Positions 1 through 15,300 are shown, numbered from the stretch's first letter. The stretch is DNA of 64,000 bases from Acytostelium subglobosum LB1 (GCF_000787575.1 NW_012236521.1:204924-268923); one strand, 5' to 3'. Program-made: numbers and translations. Notes: a model not told the origin generated them from the letters alone.

Positions 1-357
1 CACCTGCCGCAATGTCTTGAGCACCGACTCGCTACTCCAGCTCGAGTAGGGGAAGTAGGGCGAGGGGAACACCAGGGTGAGGCGTGTTGAGTTGGCCAAT
101 ATGTTATGTGCATCGTCCAGCATGTGAGCAATATCGTGCGCCGTCTGCAGACCGAGCAATGACGATGCTACCGATACCCTGACCTTCATATCAGTGACCA
201 TTGTACGCATCCAATCAAACCATTTCTTGCACACTGTATTCAAAGATAGTCTCCATCTAAATGTTGTAGCATAAACATTCGTGCCTCCAAAGGCACATTC
301 CAATATCTCTCTTTGAACAACAAGAGGCAACAACATTGTATTATTACTATCTTTCAT
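1..357 (-). CDS. F-box-like protein, N-terminal 119 residues (3' end outside window)
   Basis: The ATG on the minus strand is at 355-357 and the frame stays open to the window edge, so only the N-terminus is visible. It begins MKDSNNTMLLPLVVQREI, then a segment with the spacing IL..(A/T)TFRWRLSLNTVCKKWF. This LP..(V/I)..IL...W...L..VCK.W pattern is typical of degenerate F-box motifs in dictyostelid proteins that carry leucine-rich or FNIP-type repeats downstream. The rest (VRVSVASSLLGLQTAHDIA and following) could be the start of such repeats, but no full repeat can be seen. If the F-box reading is right, it would be a substrate adaptor of an SCF ubiquitin ligase; that role is inferred from the family. 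Confidence 0.55.
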   Translation of the reverse strand, partial: MKDSNNTMLLPLVVQREILECAFGGTNVYATTFRWRLSLNTVCKKWFDWMRTMVTDMKVRVSVASSLLGLQTAHDIAHMLDDAHNILANSTRLTLVFPSPYFPYSSWSSESVLKTLRQV

Positions 358-633
358 TCTTGTTTGTGATATATGTTATCTGTATGTGTATATATATATT
401 ATGTGATTGATTGATTGAATGATTGATTAAGATTGAATGAGGTGGGTGACATTCACTCAATCCTAGACATGCCATCGCGGGCTACACCTCCAACCGACAA
501 GTTTTGCAAGGTAGCCACACGCGTCGACACTTGCTTTGTTGCCTCAATCAATCATATTGTCAATCTCAAACATATACATACATACATACAAGGTCAGACT
601 CAGAAGACAAGAGAGAGATAGAGTGACAAAGAC

Positions 634-876
634 ATGAGGTTTACACGATCACGTATGCTTCGTTACTTGAAGAGATTCGAACGATTAAATTATGTAGCCT
701 TCTTTGCTGTGTTTGGTTCAGCGTTGTACTTTGGTCGACAAGAGGACAATGAGAAGAAACAGAAGTTCTTGGATCAGTATGCTGATGCATCTGTACCTAC
801 AACTACAACATCAGTAACATCAGTAACATCATCGGCGACTACAATTCCTGCAGTATCAATGACGAACAAACAATGA
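634..876 (+). CDS. small single-pass membrane protein, unknown function
   Basis: An intronless 80-residue ORF. The start MRFTRSRMLRYLKRFERL is strongly basic and is followed by one hydrophobic segment (about residues 19-34, NYVAFFAVFGSALYFG). A charged stretch (RQEDNEKKQKFLDQYAD) and a Thr/Ser/Val-rich tail end it. A basic N-terminus before one membrane span suggests a small inner-mitochondrial or ER membrane protein, but I recognise no family. The C-terminal SVTSVTSSATT stretch is simple sequence. A short in-frame-looking stretch upstream (433-621) has no such features and is not called. That this is a real gene is inferred from the membrane segment and the clean start. Confidence 0.5.
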   Translation: MRFTRSRMLRYLKRFERLNYVAFFAVFGSALYFGRQEDNEKKQKFLDQYADASVPTTTTSVTSVTSSATTIPAVSMTNKQ

Positions 877-1489
877 ACATGTTGGAGGACATTGATCGTC
901 ATCATCATATAACAATACAATATATACACACATTCACTTAAACGAGGATATCGACATCATCATCAACATCAAGCGACAACATCAATCTACAACAACAATA
1001 ACACTCATTGGATATCATGGTCACGCATCCTTGCAAGACACTCAAACATTGGCAAACAAGACACACACAACATGTAACGAGTTACGACGAGTCAACGAGC
1101 AAAGTCATGTAGACAACAAGATAGAGAGAGAGAGAGAGAGAGAGAGCAACACTCAATCAACTAGTTATTAATTAAAGAAATATAGACAAGGTATGGTTTA
1201 CTTCGAGGTATTGGTGTCGCATTGAAGGGGATAATGTTACAGATGATGATGAGGAAGAGGAGGAGGACGAGGTCATTGTTGTTATGACATGTGTTGGCAT
1301 GTGCCATCACTTGATCAATGGTTGGAGTAATGAGTTGGTTGAGTTGATTCGCGCCATGACCTCATCCTCCCTCCTCTTGGGATTGATTGGCCAACCACAT
1401 GTTGGCCGGGCGTACATATTGTTGTTGTTGGCTGATACTGACTGGCTGGCTAGAAGGATGTTTGAATGATTGATTGAATGAATGAGTCT
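877..1489. other. intergenic, convergent 3' ends
   Basis: This lies between the ends of the small membrane-protein gene (+) and the Rap gene (-). It holds simple sequence, including an (AG)n tract at 1123-1146, an acidic-looking GAGGAA/GATGAT run near 1240-1270, and TGAATGAATG near 1470. I see no gene I can support. Confidence 0.6.
1123..1146 (+). repeat. (AG)12 microsatellite
   Basis: Uninterrupted AG dinucleotide repeat in the spacer downstream of the small membrane-protein gene. Confidence 0.95.
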
Positions 1490-3595
<2,106 letters not shown>

Positions 3596-6500
3596 ATGAT
3601 GCAGCCACAGCAACAATCACAGGGAGCTGTTGCTCCTCAGCCTCAGTTGCAACAACAACAACAACAACAACAGCAGCCAGATACACAAATACTTCAAATA
3701 CATCCACAACAACAACAACTACAACAACAAACAATGATGCCAACATTGGTAGAGCTATGCTTTATATCAATCATGGAGAAGATGGAGTATAATAATGAGG
3801 ACTTGCAGCGTATTCCACTTAACTTGATCGAGAAGTTGATCAGCTTCATGGTGTCGCGATTACATCCCAATGATGTGTCATCTGGCGTTCAGACACGTCC
3901 CATCAAGATCAGACTTGTGCGACAGAATCGCTGCATTACCATGCGCTTCTCAATCTACTCCAAGATCGATCACGTCATTCATCAGATCTATCAACGCGTC
4001 GTCAACGAAGAGAAGCGAGACTTTATGGAAAAGTCATCACAGAGGCGGCGGTCCATCAGTCCCAACACAACATCCGAACAACATATTGTTGGTGCTGCTG
4101 GTGGTATTGGCGCGACTGGAGGTATTGGCGCAACTGGCGGTGCTGGCGTTACTGCCGCGGCGATGGTGTTCCCAACAGCGACCACGACTACAACGACCAC
4201 AACCTCAACATCAACAACTACAACAGCGAACAACAATAACAACAATAACATTGGATACCAAGATGATGACCTGATCGATGAGTTCAACGACATTGAGAAC
4301 TATAACCCAGCGGGATTCAGTTCCTCTTGGGGCGACATTGATCGCTACGGACTCTTCCAGCAGAGCGGCCAGTTTAGAAACGCGCGCTGGCTGAAGCTGG
4401 ACCGCACACTGGCCGACTACGACATCGACCCTAACGAGACGCTGGAGTTCAAGAACACGATGCGCACGCTCAAGATCAAGTTCTACGGGCCGTGGGAGCG
4501 TGTCGTCCACCCGCTGCACCAGAGCAGCATGCTGCTCGACGAGACCGTCAAGACGTTCATCGTCGACGAGTCCAAGACCGTGGCCGAGATTTCGAGCGAC
4601 CTGGCCAACAAGCTCAGTCTGCGCTACCCCGACGAGTTCAGTCTGAAGCTCGAGACGGAGCGCGAGGAGGTCGGCCGCTGGCTCGCCTCGGACGTCACCA
4701 TCCCCGAGCAGGGCATCGACCCGCTCTACGCCACGTTCTTCCTGAAGCGCCAGTTCTGCTTCTCGGGCGACATCATCATCGACTTCTCCATGAACCCCGA
4801 CATGCTGCACTTTGTCTTTTGCCAATGCTTTGACGCGATACTCGACGGCTCGCACCCATGCTCGCAGGCCGAGTCGGTGCTGTTTGCCGCACTTCAATGT
4901 CAGATCTGTTTCGGCGACTACAATCAACGTGAGTTCCAGCTCGACTCGATCAAGCTACGCGACTTCCTGCCCGCGGACTACGCGCCCTCATCATCGTCGT
5001 CGACGTCGCTGCGCAGCACACAGCGCGAGATTGTCGCTCAATACCAGAAGCTGGCGGGCATGACCGAGCAGAAGGCAAAGCTAAACTACATCCAGTTGGC
5101 CAAGTCGCTCAAGACCTATGGCTACACATTCTTCAAGGTGACGATGTGCACGGACAGCTTCCTGTTTGGCATCTCTGCCGAGACCATCCTCATCCTGAAC
5201 CCATTCACCAAGTCGTCGGTGCACCTGTACGCACTGCCCAGCGTCAAGAAGTGGCAGGTGCTCAACAACATGTTCACGATTGAGTTTGATCGCAACATGA
5301 CATTCACGACGCCCGAGGCCGAGGCCATCTCCTACGTGCTCTCATCATACATCCATCACAATCTGCGCAACATGCCGGTCATCCAGAAGCAATGGGACAG
5401 GGACTACAGCACCGTGGCCAAGATATCATCGCGGCGCAGGCTGTCTGCCTGCTCCACATCGTCATTGGAGGATGGCAAGATATCAAAGTCATCACTCATT
5501 GGCGGTGGCTTGCTGTCATCTTCGTCCACAAACACAAAGAAGTGTCCACTGTATATTGAACCAAAGAAGATGTACATCAATCCACTGTATACACTGGTCA
5601 ACGAAGACAATCCAATGCTCTCAAAGAAGGAGTTATACAAGGACAACAAAGTGACCAAGGTCATGCGAGTGCTCACCGATCTCTCATCCAAGATGATGCA
5701 ATCATTCTCCAAAGGTACGCACGCCACCTTATCTCATCCCCAACCCTTACCCTTACCCTAACACATTGCCCTTGACCTTTCCCAGACCCCATCGTACAGG
5801 AGCGTGAGATCATTGTTAAGTTCTCGGACAAGAAGGTTAAGAAGTTCATTGTCGACGAGAAGAAGACGGTGGCAGAGATCACACAAGAGATTGGAATGAG
5901 GGTGGGCATTAGGAATACAGAGGACTTCTCATTGCAGGTGCAGACGATCAATCCAAACGACCCAGTTTCTTCGGCTTCGAACCAGAACGATGAGTTTATG
6001 GGCGGCAATGGCACTTGGCTGCGCCCATACGTCGCGCTCTCCCAACAACACGTGCACCGCGACGCCAAACTATTGTTCAAGAAGAAGTTCTACGCGCATG
6101 ACACTGCCTCGGACGACTGTCAGAACGACCCAGTCTACTTCAACCTGCTTTTCTTCCAATCACGCGACGCCATCATCTCCAACACGTACGCGGCTTCCAT
6201 GGAGGAGTCGATACAGCTGGCGGCCACACTGTTCCAGATCAACTTTGGCGATCACAATCCCACCATACACAAGGCCGGCTTCCTCAAGCAGCAGGACCTC
6301 AAGTTCTTTTTGCCGGCCGACTGTCTGGAGCTGTGGGGCATGTCGTTCCAAAAGATCGAGAAGCACATCTACAAGGAGCATCGCAATCTGCGCGGCATCA
6401 AAGAGGTCTATGCCAAGTTCCGCTACGTGCAACTATGTCGCTCGCTCAAGACCTTTGGTGCAACATTCTTCACAGTCAAACAGAAGGACAAGAATCACAA

Positions 6501-6918
6501 CCCATTCGTCACGCCCAATCACAACTCATTGCTCTCATCCAACAACAGCTCCTTGCTACTAGGCTTCTCTCGCAAGTGTATATTAATAATGATCGCAAAG
6601 AACAGGGTAAGTTAAGCTCATTCAATCATTCAATCAATGTCCAATCAATCACTCACACTTTGGAACTATCCCACCCACCCATCAATCTAGAAACTGTTGC
6701 TGGAGTTCCCTTTGACACAACTTAGAAAGTGGTCATACTCCAAGGAGCAGCAGAGCCTTTCACTGGACTTTGGCGACTATTCACAGGGTATATTCGTGTT
6801 CCACACGCCAGAGTCTGAGCAGATATCGATGTATCTCAGCGACTACATCGACTACCTGCAGACCAAGATCGTTGGCAGTCAATCCTTCTCAAGAATGATT
6901 CTTGGAGAGTCATCTTGA
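3596..6918 (+). CDS. two-FERM-domain cytoskeletal/adhesion protein (Frm family)
   Basis: Three exons, 3596-5714, 5786-6606 and 6691-6918, give 1055 residues with consistent phases. After a Gln-rich start (about residues 1-45) and a conserved MPTLVELCFISIMEKMEY segment come a Gly/Ala- and Thr/Asn-rich linker and a first FERM domain. Visible parts are an F1 ubiquitin-like lobe (VKTFIVDESKTVAEI), an F2 acyl-CoA-like lobe (FGDYNQREFQLDSI) and an F3 PH-like lobe (YGYTFFKVTM to YVLSSYIHHNL). A second FERM unit repeats the order: VKKFIVDEKKTVAEI, FGDHNPTIHKAGFLKQ, then FGATFFTVK to MYLSDYIDYLQ. Dictyostelium FrmA has several FERM domains and controls turnover of paxillin adhesion sites, so a similar role is inferred. 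Codons in 4380-5000 are much more GC-rich than at the gene ends. Which Frm paralogue this is cannot be decided here. Confidence 0.9.
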
Positions 6919-8545
6919 CAATCTTTTGACCTGCTTGGACCTTTGGACTCAATTGACATTGCGACACACATGAACCAACCCAACCTTTTATTATATTGTA
7001 CTATTCAATCCTATTCGCTCGCTCATTTGCGCGACCGATCCTTTTTGTTATATAATTATATACATAATATATATATATATATTTATAACTACTACAACTT
7101 CAACTTCATCATCACTTTTTTGGGTAGTTGGTTTCATTGACCAATCGGATATACTTGGCCATAATGAATGATCATTGGATCCTTGGAGGAGTGAGACAAG
7201 TCTATTGTATCAAAGTCTAAAGACGACGACGACGAAGACGACAACGACTTATGATAATAATAATAATGACCAAACGCGAAGAGTTCATTGGCAATGCTAG
7301 GTTTGCATCATGATGTGCTAACAAACGAACTCTGTGTACCTTCTCTCTGGCAATTGGACAATGTCATTCTCCAATGGGGATGGATGGCATTGGCGCGCGC
7401 GCTTTGGCTATAAACTTGGAATTGACATTGACAATGAATCAAAGAAAGACATTGGTATTGGCATTGGCAATTGCCCCCATTTTCAGATCACAGTTCATCT
7501 CAACCCCCACAACCCCATTGATCTCGTTGATTTGTTCGATCCACCCCCACATTCGGCCGAATGTGGTGATTACCCCCACCCACACCACACTCCCACTCCG
7601 GCACACACCCACCGACATCACAAGATAGGTCAGAGGTGAGATATAAACATACTCAAACACACACACACCCCCCAGAGTGTAGGTTGGACATCGGCATTAG
7701 CCAGTGTCATTGACCCCTACTCCTCCTCTTTCCTGATTAGATATTGGCACCAGTCTTGCAAAGACAGGTTAATAATGAAGATGGGTTGGTTACCCTAACT
7801 TCACCCTCACCCCTCCCCCCACCCACAACCAGACCTACTGCAGCTGATCAATCACATCCATCTCCAAATTGTCTTTACAGCATCCAGTATGAATGCAATT
7901 CAATCATCGCATCTGGAATGTCATTGGTAAGTCAATATCATTGGACTGGCAAGCATACCGACACAGCTAGAGACCCACCCTCTGACAACCAACTAATCTA
8001 TAAATGCTCCACACCAACACATTCTGTACTAATCATTTCGAAATTTCCTCTTGACATTTTGTAGTTGGAACAATCAAACACTGACAATTGTTTATATTTG
8101 TAACAAGTAGTTAGTTCATTCATTCATTCATTCATTTCCGTCGTCATCCAATCAAACTCAAACACACACTCACACTCACTCCCACTCATAATAACACATC
8201 ATCATTCAACACACTCATACACACATTATAAATATATATCTCAATTCAAAGTGTCCAAGTATCTGTATCCGTCATCGATGTAAGTCATCCAACCATCCAT
8301 CCATCCACTTTTCAATTCATATATCCAATAATACCTCACCTCTATTTTATCCCAACATTTCAATCCAAGTAATTGGGTAACGTAAAAGTATCCGTTAAAC
8401 TAACAGTTAATATCTCTATCTCCATTTCCATTTCAATTTCCATCTCTATCTCTATATCAGTATATTATTACAATAATATTTGTATCAACCATATAATAAT
8501 AATAATAATATCCAATATATCCAATAATTTTAATTTATAATAATA
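6919..8545. other. intergenic upstream of the sugar transporter
   Basis: About 1.6 kb. It holds an AT repeat near 7060-7085, CCCACC/ACACAC-rich tracts near 7500-7680, ATTCATTC repeats near 8117-8140 and TCTATCTC runs near 8410-8460. A GTAAGT at 8280 and a pyrimidine-rich ...TATCAG at 8460 could bound a 5'-UTR intron of the transporter; this is only a possibility. The short open frames inside are simple sequence, and I support no gene. Confidence 0.55.
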
Positions 8546-10206
8546 ATGGCTGTAACATCAACACAATCACCTGGAAAGGGTGATGGAACAAAAGTTCCAT
8601 TGGCCTTTAATCCTTGGTTCTTGGTCTCGCTGTCATGCTCTGGTGGACTGATCTTTGGTTACAACACTGGTATCATTGCTCTTGCCTTGAATCCAATCTC
8701 CAATGACTTTGACTTGGATACTGTTCCACAAAGTTTGATCGTCGTTAGTATATTGCTTGGAGCACTCATTGGTTCAGTTGGTGGTGGTGTCATTGCCAAC
8801 AAGATTGGTCGTAGATATGTTGTACTATTCACTGCCTTGTCGTGTGTTGGTGGTGCAATTGGATCTGCCGCTGTCAACTCTGTCGTCGCCGTCTGTCTCC
8901 TTAGAGTACTCCTTGGACTTGGAGTTGGATGTGGTTCAAGTGTCTGCCCATTGATGGTTGCCGAGAACGTGCCCAAAGAGAAGAAAGGATTCCTCGGCTC
9001 ATTCTTCCAGGTAACTATCATTCCATCACTCATTCAATCCCTCTATCAATCATACGTTGGAACTATTCCAATCACTCAATCAATCTATCAGTGGAACTAT
9101 TCCATCCTCACCCAAACACTCACCAATCGCTCGAACTTATATTAACTTCAACATGAATTATCAATCATGATTTAGATTGCCATCACCGTTGGTATCCTCT
9201 TGGCCAATGTTATTGGATTGCTTCTGAAGAGAACTAATAATGGATGGAGATGGATGTTTGCAATTGGTGCTGTACCAGGTGTGATGTTATTCGTCTGTTG
9301 GTTCATTATGAAGGAGTCGCCATCATTTGAGGAGAGTCGTAAGAGCAAGGCCGCCAACAATCAATCATCAGGTGGTATTGGATTATTGTTCACCAAGCGT
9401 GCCAGACGTCCAATGTTTATCGGGTTCATCCTTGCCGTTGTGTCACAATTCACTGGTATCAATGCATTCATGTACTTCTCGACCAAGATCTTCTTGGACG
9501 CTGGTATCGAGGGTCGTGATGGTCCAGAGATTGCCGCTGTCATCCTTCAGATCTGGAATGTATCGACCACACTCATTGCCATCTCATTGGTTGAGCGTGT
9601 TGGAAGGAAGGCACTCCTATTCACTGGTGCCATGGTCATGACAATCAGTGACCTTGTCATTGCCTTTGTCTTCCTCCTTGTTACCGGTACTGCCAAGGGA
9701 TGGACCGCCATCGTCTTCCTCTTCATGTTTGTTGCCGCCTTTGAGGCATCCATTGGTACTTTGGTATGTTACTCTCGATCACTTAAATCTATCAATCAAA
9801 GTCACTAACATCCACTCAATCAATCAATGAATCAATGTAGTTCTGGTTCGTCATCAATGAGATCATGCCAGAGGACATCAAGAATATTGGATCACCAATT
9901 ATTAATGCGATGCAATGGTGCTTCAACTTGATATTGTCATTCGTGTTCCTGTTCGTGGTCAAGTACTTGGGCCAAAGTACAATGTTCTGGATCTTTGGTG
10001 GTATTGGTCTGGTTTGCACAGTGAGTCTCTATCTCTTCCTCCCGGACATCAGAGGTGGCAACACAATGGGCCAAGAGGAGCAAGATGTTGCCAACAACAC
10101 CAACAACAATGATAACCGTGAGCTTGACCTCGAGAAGAACCCAGAGGACAAGCAGAACCAAGAGTTAACATCCAATGAGCACATTGGAATTCCGCCATCC
10201 GCCTAA
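8546..10206 (+). CDS. MFS sugar transporter
   Basis: Three exons, 8546-9010, 9176-9763 and 9841-10206, all joined in phase 0, give 472 residues. This is the usual length for the major facilitator sugar porter family. Family landmarks are visible: a first helix LVSLSCSGGLIFGYNTGII, the loop 2-3 motif NKIGRRYVVLF, a PESP-like MKESPSFEE after helix 6, QFTGINAFMYFSTKIF in helix 7, and the loop 8-9 repeat ERVGRKALLF. About 12 membrane helices can be counted. The charged, Asn/Gln-rich cytosolic tail begins after YLFLPDIRG. It probably moves hexoses or polyols across the plasma or an endosomal membrane by facilitated diffusion or proton symport; the substrate cannot be inferred. The first intron (165 nt) holds two copies of TGGAACTATTCCA. 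Confidence 0.93.
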
Positions 10207-10318
10207 ATAAACCCCAGGCGTCTGTCCCTTCCACATCTCCAGACTACAACTACATGTCGTCGTTGTATGTTTGGAGGTGTACACAATACGTAACATTCAT
10301 TAACAATCAAATAATCAT

Positions 10319-12001
10319 TCATTTGTTCGTTCTCTTGGTAGTCATTGACTTCTTGGCCATATTGGCTGGTTTGGCTGGTTTGTCCTTTTTGACTGGCTTG
10401 ACCGTTGGTTTGTCTGTTTGCTTTCTCTTGTTGGACGTGTCTACAGTAGGCTCGGTCGTCACAGGGTGGACAGAGTCCATGATCAAACATGCACCACTCC
10501 ATATTCGGCTGGTGATGGTGTCATTGTCACTCAACTCATTGAGCAATGTCCACTTGTCGTCTGGTATCGAGTATTGATAGTTGTTGCCCTCTCCACCAAG
10601 ATATATGATTCCACATGATCGATGGTAGATCATTCTTCGACCATATTGTTGATGTATATGATCTGGAGCCTTTGATAATGTCGTCTTCTTCTTATCCACT
10701 AATGAGTACCTTATAAATGATTGATTGGTGATTATATACAACTGATTGGTATCATGATCAAAGCAGTTTGAGCCAGAGCTCGAATAGTTGATGTCTGTCA
10801 AAAGAGGAGTACAGATACTCATAGGTGGGTCGAGCGTGAAAGAGTAGACTTGATTGTTGCCCACTACAATGATCAAACTACCATTGTGGAAGTAAGTGTT
10901 GGCGAGTGAGATAGCCAATGGAAGCGTACCAACTGGGGCAAAATGTCTGGTTTCAATGTTGAACGAAGAGATACGGTTCATTCGCGTGTGATTGTTGTCG
11001 TGGCCTCCGACCAGGTAGATCGTCTTGTCACCATCGTAGCAGGTGGATATGCCGCGACCACCCGATATAGTGGTGATGGCACCTTCATATACTTGCTTGC
11101 TGTCCAGCGAGTAGCGAGTGTAGGTGCCCTGACGCTCGGGGCCGCCAAACATGTAGACATGTCCACGAGCATACACGATCGATGTGAACACGCTGTCGAA
11201 TGGTCCGTTGAGTCCCGGCATTCCAACGTTGTTCGATGACCATTCAAGCTTGTCCAGCGTGATCATCGAGAGATTGTTGCCATGTAGTGCCATGATGTGA
11301 TTGTGGTAATCGGATCGATTGGCAAAAGGTGTGATCATCTTGAAGCATTGATCAATTTGTTTCTTGATGCCTCGTAGTTTGATCGAGTCGACAATGAGTC
11401 GACATGGAGAAAGTTGTGATCTTGCACGATCATCATATGGTTGCGACTGAGTATGTTGATGATGACTATTGATCATTGATAACAGTCCATGATTATCAAC
11501 ATGTGAAGATGTCAATGTAGTCCTATTCAAACACTTTGTATTCTTTATAAACTGTTCGATATCCGTACATGTACTAATCGATTCAATCAATTGTATTATA
11601 TTATCATCATCATCATCTTCAATGTCACAAACTTCATCATCAACTTCATCATCATTGTTGTTATTACTAACTTGAACTCCACTATTATTATTATTACTTA
11701 GTTTAATAATATTATTTAGATCTATTATCTCATTGATTATATCATTGATGGTTGTTGATAGTTGATTGATATGATCATTGATTGGTGTCTTTAGTTTATG
11801 TTCTTGTGCAATCATAACCTTTATCAATAGTTCAAAGTGTTCTGTTATCTCTGCACTTGTCCTTTGCATTGATTGATAAGACTCTGCACACAATTGTAAA
11901 GTCTTCCATAATTGTTTCAATCTAGGTCCACACCATAAATCATTATAATTAATATCATTTGTTGTTGTCGTTGTAGTAGTAGTAGAAGTAGTAGACGTCA
12001 T
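10319..12001 (-). CDS. coiled-coil and kelch-repeat protein
   Basis: An intronless gene of 560 residues. A Thr-rich start is followed by a helical region (about 20-100, WCGPRLKQLWKTLQLCAES onward) like the coiled coil after B-boxes. An Asn/Asp-rich spacer comes next, then from about residue 255 a kelch propeller with blades such as VYARGHVYMFGGPERQG, GDKTIYLVGGHDNN and GIIYLGGEGNN. The double-Gly pairs followed by aromatic residues are the kelch signature. The tail is Lys-rich (KPVKKDKPAKPANMAKK). No RING or B-box zinc ligands are visible at the start. This architecture is common in dictyostelids, where such proteins are mostly uncharacterised. The propeller presumably binds a partner protein. 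Confidence 0.85.
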   Translation of the reverse strand: MTSTTSTTTTTTTTNDINYNDLWCGPRLKQLWKTLQLCAESYQSMQRTSAEITEHFELLIKVMIAQEHKLKTPINDHINQLSTTINDIINEIIDLNNIIKLSNNNNSGVQVSNNNNDDEVDDEVCDIEDDDDDNIIQLIESISTCTDIEQFIKNTKCLNRTTLTSSHVDNHGLLSMINSHHQHTQSQPYDDRARSQLSPCRLIVDSIKLRGIKKQIDQCFKMITPFANRSDYHNHIMALHGNNLSMITLDKLEWSSNNVGMPGLNGPFDSVFTSIVYARGHVYMFGGPERQGTYTRYSLDSKQVYEGAITTISGGRGISTCYDGDKTIYLVGGHDNNHTRMNRISSFNIETRHFAPVGTLPLAISLANTYFHNGSLIIVVGNNQVYSFTLDPPMSICTPLLTDINYSSSGSNCFDHDTNQLYIITNQSFIRYSLVDKKKTTLSKAPDHIHQQYGRRMIYHRSCGIIYLGGEGNNYQYSIPDDKWTLLNELSDNDTITSRIWSGACLIMDSVHPVTTEPTVDTSNKRKQTDKPTVKPVKKDKPAKPANMAKKSMTTKRTNK

Positions 12002-12336
12002 TATTATTATTTGTTATAACAATGATAATGTATTTGAATGAATTTGATGACAAAGCGTTGAAGCAATCTCATCTTTGTGGGAAGTTCGACTTGAATGCTT
12101 GCTTTTTGCAAATCGATTCAAAAATGTCAAAATGATGGGGGACTGATCGTTTTGTGTTGGGGCAATCAAGGCATTTGAGGCAAGGGATTGGTGATTGAAT
12201 GGACGATCGTGTGGTCCTTGATTTGTGACGACCACTCGGATAAGACACGACAATCCCTGACTTATAAATAAATCCTCAGATCTGACCAACTTAGTCATTA
12301 TTTTCTTTAAAACTTACAAAGATTTATAGAGATAGA
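12002..12336. other. intergenic, divergent promoters
   Basis: A 335-bp spacer between the kelch gene (-) and the surface-protein gene (+). It is AT-rich next to both starts and has no supported gene. Confidence 0.6.
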
Positions 12337-15300
12337 ATGATAAAGACATCAATGATCAAGTTTATGATCGTCATCATCACTATTTTTATGATCAGTGGTG
12401 GTGTTGTCAATGCCGATGCAACATGTTCACAACCGGAAATTAATATTATAAATGGAACTTGTAGTCAACCATCCGGAATCAATCCAGCACAAATAATAAT
12501 AATCAATCAAGATAATTATAATCAAATTACAATTACACCTCAACTACCTTATAATTCAACTATTGGTGGATATATTATTAGAACAAGTGGTCTATATACT
12601 ATAACATATTATTGTATAAATGATAATACATCAAGTACAATTTCAAATATACCAATATTTGTACCAGAGTTCACTACTATACTTAAGTGTCCCAACTCAT
12701 ACCCAATCTCAACATTCAATATGGACTGCCCTGACACCATACAAGTTGGAACCACCTCAGTCTCCAACTACAACAAGTCCACACCAATCTTGGTCAACCC
12801 TGTGCCCATGCAAGCTGGATCCGTCGTCATTTGTTCAGAGATTGATAAGGAGATATGCAAGTTCGTCTCGGTCTACCCCAACCCAATCACATCAGTTGGA
12901 TCAATTCCAAATGTTGTGATCAAACCAACATTTTGTTCAAAGTCCAATGGATCCATCCAAGTGACCAACCCCAACTTGTTCACCAGCATGACATTGCGTG
13001 CCAATTATCAAGTGATGAATCCAACATCGACTGGACTCTGGGAGAACTTGTCATTCTTGAGTGAAGTTGGATCATATCTCTTGGATACAACATCAGATGA
13101 CTGTGGTGTACAAAGGTTCTTCTTGAAGCTCCCCAGGTCCATCCCACAAGTGGTGGTCACTCCACGCGACTCCAACATCTGTCCAACCGACTACTATGTC
13201 CAACTCTCACTATCAGACCAAGTCAATGGAACAATCAAATGGCTCATTGGTGAAACTCAAACAAATGACACCCTGGTCAAAGTTGATCAATCAGGAATAG
13301 TTGTGTCATATTACTCAAATGATGGTGACAGGTGTAGTACCAGAGATCCAATCAAAGTTGAAGTCCCTCCCTCAAGTATGTATAATTGATTGATTATGGA
13401 ATCATACCACCAATCTAACTCACACCTTCATCGATCAATCAAGACTTTGAGTTGACCTGGAAGATTGACAACACCAATGAATGTGTGGATGGAACTGGAA
13501 TTGTGACTTTGTCTGGACATGCTCAGCTTGTAGTGATGGCTGATTATCCATATCGTACTATCCCATTCCTTGACGCGACCAACACAACATTCAAGGCAGA
13601 CTATAATACCAAGTACAATGTACAGACATCATGCTCTACCGATGTGTACGTGATTATGCCAACACATCCACTGCCATTACTCATCGAGAAGCCCTATCCA
13701 ACCGATCAAACATCGTGCTGGTTCGACACTGGCTTCACAATCCCCAACTACATGGACTTCACCAACATCTCATTGTTCAACTCCTTCAACCATAATGTGT
13801 ACTATGCTGTCGATGGTGTGCTGGACAACGTACCAAGAGCAGAGTACTACCTCAACTACACCTACATCTCGGCCAACGGCAGCGCATGCCCGAGCACCTC
13901 ATTGGGCATCAAGACACCCAAGTACAACTATATCTACCGCCAGCCCAAGTTGACCGACATCTCCTTTACCTACACTTTCGACCCGGCCCAGGTGTGTGGC
14001 ACATCTGTGGGCGGCATCCTTACATACATCAGCCCAACGAATGAGTCAAACACGCTCACAAACAACTACGAGCCAGGTCCTACCTTTGACAGGACCTACA
14101 GAAAGGGCCAGCTCTGCGACCTGTTTGTGAACACAGTTGTACCCGTCGGTACCATGCCCGCGCCAACCATCGTTGTAAAGAATGCATCATGTCTCTACAG
14201 CTCTGATGGTGCATTCAACATCACATCGTCAATGGACAACAGTGATATATATGTCAACGGACAGAAATACTCTGTCCAGGGTCGTGACCCAGTCACACTT
14301 TCCAACTTGGACGCAGGAGTCTACAACATTGTCGTCAAGAGCCAGGCATATGCTTGTGCTTGGACTGGCCAAGTCACCATCGCCAACTCAATGCCAGACT
14401 TTGTATTCAAGTACCAAGTCACCAAGTATGTCGAAACATGCATCGACCCAACTGGCCTCGCCAAAGTGACGATTGAGGATCCCGGCAACTATACCAGGAT
14501 CAAGCCAGCACTCAATGGAAGTGAATTAACATTGCGAGGTGCTGGTTATGTGGCATTCACTTATGGTTCGTGCAATGGACAAGTGAGCATACCAGTCGTG
14601 CAACCAGGTCTCTTGACAATCACCGCGAGAAAGTTACAGCCAGTGACCTGCAGCGAAGGTGATGGCATCTTTATGTTGATCGGAAAGCAAGGCGACACGG
14701 GCATTCATACATACGAGATCAACTCCGAGTCTGTGATACTGACTAATGTGAAACCAGGCGCCACTAACTACACTGTCAGTGCCGGAGCATGCCAGACCAC
14801 ATTCACATTGAACACCCAGTTGGAGGACCCACTCATTAATGTAGAGACGACATCAACTGGTACTATTCGAGTCAGCTCGTCAAACCCTGACGTCGCACTC
14901 AGTGTCCTGCTGCCAGACCCCAACAATAGCGCTTTATCCGTCATGTCCGACACCGACCCATTCCAGATGTCAGTGATGGCTTCTGGTACATTTAGATTCA
15001 AGACTTTATGGAGTGACCAGAAGTGCATCAAAGACCTCACGGTCAATGTTACATTGTCAACCGATCCATCGCCAAACTACTATGTACGAGTACCTGATTG
15101 TGGACTTGATAGCTTCACATTTGTCCTTGTCAATCATGCCCAGTTCATTGGTGTCACAATCAATGACATTGAGTTGCCCACTAATGGAGAGTTACCTGGT
15201 CTCACAAACAATGGCGAGCGAATCAACTTTAGATACATTTCAATGGTCACAGGCAAGGCAATTACCCTGTTATTGAGTGTGAATGTCGAGACTTCAATAC

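Noticed and set aside
1284-1469. Small open frame between the membrane-protein gene and the Rap gene
   Set aside because: It has no recognisable domain, and it lies in a 3'-3' spacer with repeats.
4211-4927. Long open frame antisense to the FERM gene
   Set aside because: It mirrors a block of G/C-ending codons; the sense frame has clear FERM homology, while the antisense product is composition-biased and matches nothing I recognise.
7334-7666. Overlapping small open frames rich in His, Pro and Thr
   Set aside because: They arise from CCCACC/ACACAC simple sequence; no splice-compatible partners or domains.
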